35,898 bases of DNA. It comes from UBA6398 sp963660485. Lineage in GTDB: Bacteria > Bacteroidota > Bacteroidia > Bacteroidales > Bacteroidaceae. Shown here piece by piece: positions 31,445 through 35,898 of this stretch. The notes under the pieces are model-generated. The model searched no databases. It saw nothing but the letters and a program-made list of their open reading frames with translations, and was not told the origin of the DNA. The position numbers and the translations under genes are program-made. The stretch's first letter is position 1. Every line of letters begins with the position of its first letter. Location of the stretch: the NCBI GenBank assembly GCA_963660485.1, contig CAVKYH010000024.1, positions 1 through 35,898 of the forward strand. Direction: 5' to 3'.

Positions 31445-32344
31445 TTACGACAACTTTTCAAAGACATATATTATAGAGCTGCTTTTTTTCTTGTTGCACG
31501 AAGCCTTTGTCCAAGCTCTGAACCCCTGGTAAAGACCTTTGACAAAAGGATGTCTCGACCCTCTGTTTTTTTCCGAAAGCATGGAGATATAGAATCCGTC
31601 GAAGGGCATCGGACGCATGTCAACCAATTTAAATCCGTGCTGCTGCGCCACCAGTCGCATGGTATGGGGATTGAAATGCCAGAGATGACGCGGAACATCA
31701 TATGCAGCCCATTTCTCGCGATAGTGTTTCGCATCTGCGCTTCCGCAGTTGGGCACAGCAATCACAAGACGCCCATTATTTTTGAGCAGCCGGTGCAATT
31801 TTTGCCACTCCTCCGACAATTTATATATATGCTCCATTACGTGCCACATGGTAATCGCATCAAAATTTTCGGCAGGGAATTTGTCGAGCGCCGTGATATC
31901 CTCTTCGGTAATTCCAAAATGCTCTGCGGCGAATTTTCTTGCCCCGGCATCGATTTCCACCGCGTTCACGTAAAAGCCGCACTTCTTCATTTCGTTTGCA
32001 AAATAGCCTGTGCCGGCACCGATATCGAGAAGTTTTCCCTCACGACTGCCCAGCGCTTCCATCACCAGGTTTGCCTTGCGATGCAACATCAAACTGCGCA
32101 CACGATGATAAATCTTGTTTACAATTCCCTTGCGCGTATCCGAATGTGATATGTAGTCGGGAGAATGATAATACTTCCCCGCCTCCTGTTCTATAGGCGC
32201 ATTTTGTGTGAAACGCATTCCGCAGGCATCACAGCCAAACACGTCGAATTCTTCGCCCGTAGCCGTAAAGTCAACAGCCGTAAACTTCTTTGCCACATGC
32301 TCCGAACCACACGCCGGACACCGCGATATATATTGTCTGTCCAT
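31445..32344 (-). CDS. Class I SAM methyltransferase with N-terminal zinc ribbon
   Basis: The 299 residues start with two CxxC pairs (Cys9, Cys12, Cys38, Cys41) that form a probable zinc ribbon, CPACG and CDACG. The methyltransferase fold follows from about 100, with the SAM loop LLDIGAGTGYF, the acidic VEIDAGARKFA and the motif DAITMWHVMEHI. RLVIAVPNCGSADAKHYREK and VPRHLWHFNPHTMRLVAQQH are typical of the family linked with sugar or ubiquinone-like substrates. The acceptor is unknown. It heads the ftsX-DUF3098-uppP-truB-queA-folK operon. Confidence 0.9.
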   Translation of the reverse strand: MDRQYISRCPACGSEHVAKKFTAVDFTATGEEFDVFGCDACGMRFTQNAPIEQEAGKYYHSPDYISHSDTRKGIVNKIYHRVRSLMLHRKANLVMEALGSREGKLLDIGAGTGYFANEMKKCGFYVNAVEIDAGARKFAAEHFGITEEDITALDKFPAENFDAITMWHVMEHIYKLSEEWQKLHRLLKNNGRLVIAVPNCGSADAKHYREKWAAYDVPRHLWHFNPHTMRLVAQQHGFKLVDMRPMPFDGFYISMLSEKNRGSRHPFVKGLYQGFRAWTKASCNKKKSSSIIYVFEKLS

Positions 32345-32363
32345 TCTAATCGCTAATTTCGTG

Positions 32364-32371
32364 CAAATATA
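32364..32371 (-). promoter_or_regulatory. -7 element of the methyltransferase-folK operon
   Basis: TATATTTG on the - strand, 19 nt before the ATG at 32344. No TTTG at -33. It is the only promoter-like signal before seven closely packed genes. Confidence 0.5.
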
Positions 32372-32550
32372 CGAAACTACACGCGTTTATCTCCCTTTTA
32401 CCTCCGTTTTTCTTTTCTTCCATTCCCAACACCCGCAAAAAGCCAACGAATTTTTATCGTTCAAACAAGGAATGGAGTTTCAAGAGCTGCGAACATTTGT
32501 AAACTAATGGAATCTAAAAGCAATTGAAACGATTTGCAAAGCGTCTACAC

Positions 32551-33267
32551 TTACTTTCTCTTGCTCACATTCCAATCAAAAGAATAAACACAACCTTTTA
32601 CAGGAATATTGACAGTCAAAATTTCTCCTCTCTTCCGTTTAATGTTCATATAACCAACGATAGCTTCGCCAGGGTAAACCGTTGTCGTTTTTAGATACCC
32701 CTGCTCACGAACAGCACAGTCGTTCTCCAGCATTTGACCCAACGTAAGAATTTGATTTGTAGATGCAACGTTAGCTTGATGTGCCGCATAGGCATCATAA
32801 TGTCTTGTTATTGTTGTATAAGGCAAACCTGTAGGGGAATATAAAGAAGAATAAGAAGTGGTATACCCTGCATTTCCTGCAGAGAGACCTGCAGAGAAGC
32901 CCACAAGTGCCATTGTCCACATTTGTAAACGCCTTACCTTTTTTTGGTATTCTTCGATCGTATATACTTCAAGGTGTAATGTATCATTCCGCTTGGTAAT
33001 CAAATTTGAGTATATGCTATCTGGATAAACAGTAACAGAATTATCGCCAACGTTCTTTACAAAAATACTCAATTGATAATATTTCCCGTAATTATCAATC
33101 GCTTCAAAACAAGTTAGTCCTACGACTAAATTATCCCTATTCTGATACGCCCAAAGTTTCCCATCATTATATTCCGTCAAAACGGATTTGTTGGGAGAAG
33201 ATATAAATGTTTGTGCATTGCAAATAACAGACAATAATACACAAATTGTAAAGAAAGCGCATTTCAT
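32551..33267 (-). CDS. Secreted hypothetical protein
   Basis: No family recognised. The 238 residues begin with a signal peptide (MKCAFFTICVLLSVICNAQ), so the product should be periplasmic or outer-surface. A beta-rich first part (YYQLSIFVKNVGDNSVTVYP) looks like an immunoglobulin-type fold. The middle has a glycine, serine and tyrosine-rich stretch (GYTTSYSSLYSPTG). The end has VYPGEAIVGYMNIKRKRGE and VNIPVKGCVYSFDW. The gene stands alone on the - strand, facing away from the ATPase gene, and marks the start of the accessory stretch at the right of the window. Confidence 0.75.
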   Translation of the reverse strand: MKCAFFTICVLLSVICNAQTFISSPNKSVLTEYNDGKLWAYQNRDNLVVGLTCFEAIDNYGKYYQLSIFVKNVGDNSVTVYPDSIYSNLITKRNDTLHLEVYTIEEYQKKVRRLQMWTMALVGFSAGLSAGNAGYTTSYSSLYSPTGLPYTTITRHYDAYAAHQANVASTNQILTLGQMLENDCAVREQGYLKTTTVYPGEAIVGYMNIKRKRGEILTVNIPVKGCVYSFDWNVSKRK

Positions 33268-33336
33268 ATGACTCTTTGTTTTCTACCCAGTACTTCGTTT
33301 TCCGTGTGTCTTTTAAGAAGTTTTCTCTATCCAACA

Positions 33337-33344
33337 CAAAAGTA
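33337..33344 (-). promoter_or_regulatory. -7 element of the secreted hypothetical gene
   Basis: TACTTTTG on the - strand, about 70 nt before the start codon, fits TAnnTTTG. The -33 site is not TTTG. Confidence 0.4.
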
Positions 33345-33618
33345 ATGATTTTCTTTTACAATGCATTATGTTTCAGTAAAAAAAGTTTGGGAAGAGAAAC
33401 AACAGACTTTATATCGCGCATAAAGCTAGAAGCAAAGCTATACCCTGTCATATTGTATGGTTTCTAAGAATATCACAACGTACACACCCCGACTCAGTAT
33501 CAAATTAGAACAGATAGGTTGATGAAATTAAATGCCAAAATAACTTTTCATGTTGGGTGTCAATAGAAGATTCTCTTTCGAATTTTATCAATATTACCAG
33601 TAATTTCTCTATATAGAT

Positions 33619-33650
33619 CTTGCGAGAAACCTCAAAAAAGTGTATACTTG
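33619..33650 (+). promoter_or_regulatory. Promoter of the AAA/DUF4143 ATPase gene
   Basis: CTTG (33619-33622), a 20-nt spacer and TATACTTG (33643-33650) approximate the phylum pattern with one mismatch in each element. Direct repeat 1 lies between and over the two elements, and repeats 2 and 3 lie downstream. Confidence 0.5.
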
Positions 33651-33710
33651 CATTATGACTAATCTCAAAAAGGTGTATAATACAACATACTAAAAATCTC
33701 AAAAAGAGCA
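33631..33710 (+). repeat. Three phased direct repeats before the ATPase gene
   Basis: CTCAAAAAAGTGTATA (33631-33646), CTCAAAAAGGTGTATA (33664-33679) and CTCAAAAAGAGCA (33698-33710) start 33 and 34 bp apart, about three helical turns. They cover the promoter, the early leader and the bases just before the start codon at 33723. The pattern suggests an operator bound cooperatively, perhaps by the ATPase itself or an upstream regulator. Confidence 0.6.
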
Positions 33711-33722
33711 AAGAATTTCTCT

Positions 33723-35072
33723 ATGAAGCGAAAAATATATCAACAACTCCTTGACTGGAAGGAGAAAAGAAACGGCGAAGTGGCACTACTCATTGAGGGA
33801 GCACGACGCATTGGTAAGAGTTACATCGTAGAGGAATTTGGCAAGAATGAATACGAGTCATATATCCTAATCGACTTCAATAAAGCTCCCCAGATGGTAA
33901 AAGATTGGTTCGACCTCTATTTGGAAGACCTTGATATGCTATTCCTCTATCTGAGCCAACACTACAAGGTGAGGCTTTATGAGCGCAAGTCGCTTATCAT
34001 TCTTGACGAAATACAGTTGTGTCCCAGAGCGAGAGCAGCAATAAAATTTTTGGTAGCAGATGGTCGATTTGACTACATAGAGACAGGATCGCTGGTAAGC
34101 ATTAAGAAAAACACACAGGGTATCGTACTCCCATCGGAGGAACGCTCTATACAGATGTATCCGATGGACTTTGAAGAGTTTCTTTGGGCTACCGGCAACG
34201 ACATGCTAATGAACTTGATACGAAAAATGTATACAGAACAGAAAACTATGGGACAGGCTTTTCATCGTCAGGCCATGGATGCTTTCCGTCTCTATATGAT
34301 AGTAGGAGGAATGCCACAAGCCGTTAAGAAGTATGTTGAGACAAAAGATTTCGATGCCGTAGATACAGCCAAGCGCGACGTTCTAACCATCTACCGTAAC
34401 GACATCTTCAATTACGCTGGTGAGATAGCCGACAAGGTGGTGTCCATTTTCGATCAAATACCTCCTCAGCTCTCTAAGCATGAAAAGAAATTCCGGCTGT
34501 CTGCCTTGAAACCAGGTGCGAAATATCGTGATTGGGACGATGCCTTCTTTTGGTTGAAGGACGCAAGAGTTGTCAACATTTGCTACAACTCAACACAGCC
34601 AAACATAGGACTGAAGATGAACGAAGACCGCACTACATTGAAGTGCTATATGAACGATACAGGTTTGTTAATCAGCCACTCTTTGGATGAAAAGGGTATC
34701 GTCTCGTCGGAGATTTATCAGAAGCTACTCTTTGGAAAACTAGAAGTGAACGAAGGAATGCTCATCGAGAATATCGTAGCCCAAATGTTGACTGCCAGCG
34801 ATAATAAGCTCTTTTTCTATAGTAAGTCTTCAGAAAAAGCCGAAGAACGTATGGAAATAGACTTCTTACTCCAAAAAGACAAAGTAACCAGCCGTCATAA
34901 TATCCGTCCGATAGAGGTAAAAAGCGGCAAGAACTACACGTTATCCTCCCTAACAAAGTGTATGAAGAAGTTTGGAGAGCATATAACCTCTCCTACTGTT
35001 TTGCATGCCGCCGATTATAAGGTAGTAGATGGCATCATCTATCTTCCGCTTTATATGACACCCTTATTGTAA
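33723..35072 (+). CDS. ATP-binding protein of the AAA_14/DUF4143 family
   Basis: The 449 residues have an AAA-type ATPase domain at about 15-150: Walker A GARRIGKS (Gly26-Ser33), Walker B LIILDEIQ (Asp95-Glu96), and ETGSLVS near 120 as a sensor-like motif. A middle helical part follows, with FRLYMIVGGMPQAVKKYVET. The DUF4143 C-terminal part (about 215-449) ends with a PD-(D/E)xK-nuclease-like pattern: Asp in MEIDFLLQKD and Glu-Val-Lys in PIEVKSGKNY. Bacteroidota genomes often carry many copies; what they do is not established. The gene lies between a secreted hypothetical gene and a tRNA-linked junction, which fits accessory DNA. No partner antitoxin-like gene was found. Confidence 0.92.
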   Translation: MKRKIYQQLLDWKEKRNGEVALLIEGARRIGKSYIVEEFGKNEYESYILIDFNKAPQMVKDWFDLYLEDLDMLFLYLSQHYKVRLYERKSLIILDEIQLCPRARAAIKFLVADGRFDYIETGSLVSIKKNTQGIVLPSEERSIQMYPMDFEEFLWATGNDMLMNLIRKMYTEQKTMGQAFHRQAMDAFRLYMIVGGMPQAVKKYVETKDFDAVDTAKRDVLTIYRNDIFNYAGEIADKVVSIFDQIPPQLSKHEKKFRLSALKPGAKYRDWDDAFFWLKDARVVNICYNSTQPNIGLKMNEDRTTLKCYMNDTGLLISHSLDEKGIVSSEIYQKLLFGKLEVNEGMLIENIVAQMLTASDNKLFFYSKSSEKAEERMEIDFLLQKDKVTSRHNIRPIEVKSGKNYTLSSLTKCMKKFGEHITSPTVLHAADYKVVDGIIYLPLYMTPLL

Positions 35073-35201
35073 GCACAATCAGATCTCTTTTTATAGTTTG
35101 ACATTCTGCTTCACTTCATTCATTATAGTTAAACAATGCGTTAAAGACCACTAAAAAGAAAACTAAGAAATACTCTCTCGCTATTTCTATAATTATGTAT
35201 A

Positions 35202-35504
35202 ATGATATCAAGGAATGAAGGTGTTTGGTTGTCGAATGGCTGGGTAAAGGCTTTTCTATGGGTATTCTTGCCGTGCTTCCTATATACGGTCATTTCATTT
35301 GTTTATTTTGTCACATCATATATAGACAAGCAAGTAAGTAAAATGTGGCTTATTCACGCTTTCTTTTATACTTACCTGTGTCGCTACTTTATTTATGGAT
35401 TCAAATATCCGCTTATAATCTTTGTAGTCCTCGTTCTCGTCAGTTATATCACGGCCATAATCTTCCAATACATTTCGAAATTAACCATCAGCAAGATGAT
35501 ATAA
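35202..35504 (+). CDS. Small membrane protein, hypothetical
   Basis: A 100-residue frame with two or three hydrophobic segments: about 15-40 (AFLWVFLPCFLYTVISFVYF), 50-65, and 68-92 (YPLIIFVVLVLVSYITAIIF). It is basic at both ends. I see no family. It follows the ATPase gene by 129 nt on the same strand without a terminator between, so they could be co-transcribed. Without a ribosome site or known family, being a real gene is plausible but unproven. Confidence 0.45.
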   Translation: MISRNEGVWLSNGWVKAFLWVFLPCFLYTVISFVYFVTSYIDKQVSKMWLIHAFFYTYLCRYFIYGFKYPLIIFVVLVLVSYITAIIFQYISKLTISKMI

Positions 35505-35529
35505 TACCCCTCAATGCAGTATCAAATCA

Positions 35530-35661
35530 ATGTTTGTTAAGAGAGACTGGCTAATAACACTTCATAAAATCTCAAGTTATCTCTTGAAATGCCTATTCGG
35601 AATTTTACAAAAGTTTTTCTTCAAATCGGTCGCTAACTGGCCACTTATGAGCATTAAATAA
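35530..35661 (+). CDS. Possible 43-residue hydrophobic, basic peptide
   Basis: The frame starts MFVKRDWLITLHKISSYLLK and ends NWPLMSIK; its stop touches the inverted repeat at 35659. It is amphipathic and Lys-rich. There is no ribosome site, promoter or family, and such a frame can occur by chance in AT-rich DNA. It lies next to the att junction, so it may also be a remnant. Confidence 0.2.
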   Translation: MFVKRDWLITLHKISSYLLKCLFGILQKFFFKSVANWPLMSIK

Positions 35662-35687
35662 GCAGTTACGAAATTCGTAACTGCTTA
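35659..35687 (-). terminator. Perfect 14-bp inverted repeat after the tRNA fragment
   Basis: TAAGCAGTTACGAA and TTCGTAACTGCTTA pair fully around a single central base. In the - strand direction it lies 10 nt after the tRNA 3' end and is followed by TTTAATG; in the + direction by TTTTCTG. It is most likely the original tRNA terminator. The T runs are short. Confidence 0.6.
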
Positions 35688-35696
35688 TTTTCTGTG

Positions 35697-35738
35697 TGGA
35701 CCAGATAGGGCTTGAACCTATGACCTCCAGATTATGAG
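35697..35738 (-). pseudogene. 3' half of a CAU-anticodon tRNA (elongator Met or Ile2)
   Basis: On the - strand the fragment starts with the anticodon loop CTCATAA, followed by the stem half TCTGG and the 5-nt variable loop AGGTC. The T arm ATAGG-TTCAAGC-CCTAT pairs perfectly, and the acceptor half CTGGTCC plus discriminator A closes it. No CCA is encoded. The bases upstream of the loop (ATCGGT) cannot pair with TCTGG, and no GGACCAG acceptor half is visible in the remaining 160 bp, so the 5' half is missing. The stem rules out an initiator tRNA. It reads as the chromosomal side of an integration at the 3' end of a tRNA gene. Confidence 0.8.
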
Positions 35739-35898
35739 ACCGATAGAATGATAGTCTGTGATATTTCGTTATTATAAACTTTTGTTGATAATCAACGAGT
35801 TATCTCTATTTGATATTTTGTGGCATACCATTGAATGTCCATAACTCAAATAGTTTGTTTACGCATTGTTTACGCAAAAATGACGATTGGTTAAAGGT
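35739..35898. other. Presumed left end of an integrated element
   Basis: The DNA right of the tRNA half is AT-rich and has no gene in the visible part. It holds the inverted repeat GTTGA/TCAAC around 35784 and the perfect tandem TTGTTTACGCA at 35855-35865 and 35866-35876. Such features are expected at ends of tyrosine-recombinase elements. The window ends before any integrase can be seen. Confidence 0.45.
35855..35876. repeat. Perfect tandem 11-bp repeat
   Basis: Two adjacent copies of TTGTTTACGCA, 11 bp each (one helical turn), about 120 bp from the tRNA half. They may be integrase arm-type sites. Confidence 0.6.

Noticed and set aside
33505..33711. 69-codon - strand frame upstream of the ATPase
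   Set aside because: Its repeated IHLFEIS/IHFFEVS words come from the direct repeats; no start signal is present.
33723..35504. ATPase plus membrane protein as a defence system or toxin-antitoxin pair
   Set aside because: The ATPase belongs to a very common family of unknown role, the second gene is not recognised, and no nuclease, reverse transcriptase, antitoxin or other defence marker is present. The evidence is too thin.

Overview
The window looks like chromosome of a Bacteroidales bacterium (phylum Bacteroidota). The support is protein-level and promoter-level: start regions fit the -33 TTTG / -7 TAnnTTTG promoter pattern of this phylum, Shine-Dalgarno sequences are mostly missing, RpsN and RpmJ are the cysteine-poor forms, and the gene order methyltransferase-ftsX-DUF3098-uppP-truB-queA-folK is one I know from this order. 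I cannot name the genus.

Layout. (1) 1-1263: a terminator-like repeat, a well-formed promoter and one secreted lysine-rich protein of unknown function on the + strand. (2) 1264-19315: 33 genes on the - strand, in the order rpsL-rpsG-fusA, then the fused S10, spc and alpha clusters, with secY, map, infA and rpmJ, ending at rpoA-rplQ. There is one strong promoter before rpsL and one strong intrinsic terminator after rplQ. Most gaps are 1-40 nt or overlaps; two longer spacers (rpsL/rpsG and fusA/rpsJ) carry hairpins. (3) 19316-26787: single - strand genes with their own terminators: a secreted GH99-like protein with a CBM9-like tail, a secreted GH20 hexosaminidase, an Amt ammonium channel, a small acidic DUF2795 protein and a degenerate methyltransferase-like protein. 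The spacers are rich in repeats, including a 21-bp degenerate tandem array. (4) 26909-26985: a probable small RNA on the + strand ending in a clear terminator. (5) 27157-32344: a seven-gene - strand operon joining cell-envelope genes (ftsX, uppP), RNA modification (truB, queA) and folate synthesis (folK). (6) 32551-35898: accessory DNA with a secreted hypothetical protein, an AAA/DUF4143 ATPase whose promoter is embedded in three phased direct repeats, a small membrane protein, and at the right edge the 3' half of a CAU-anticodon tRNA. That half-tRNA is best read as the junction of an integrated element lying to the right of the window.

How the parts work together: region 2 supplies the ribosome, RNA polymerase alpha, initiation factor 1, EF-G, the Sec channel and N-terminal methionine removal as one co-expressed unit. 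Region 3 fits glycan scavenging and nitrogen uptake. I did not find a clearly new multi-gene system. The observations most worth following are the tRNA/att junction, the ATPase operator repeats, the small RNA, and the families of terminator-like and 21-bp repeats.
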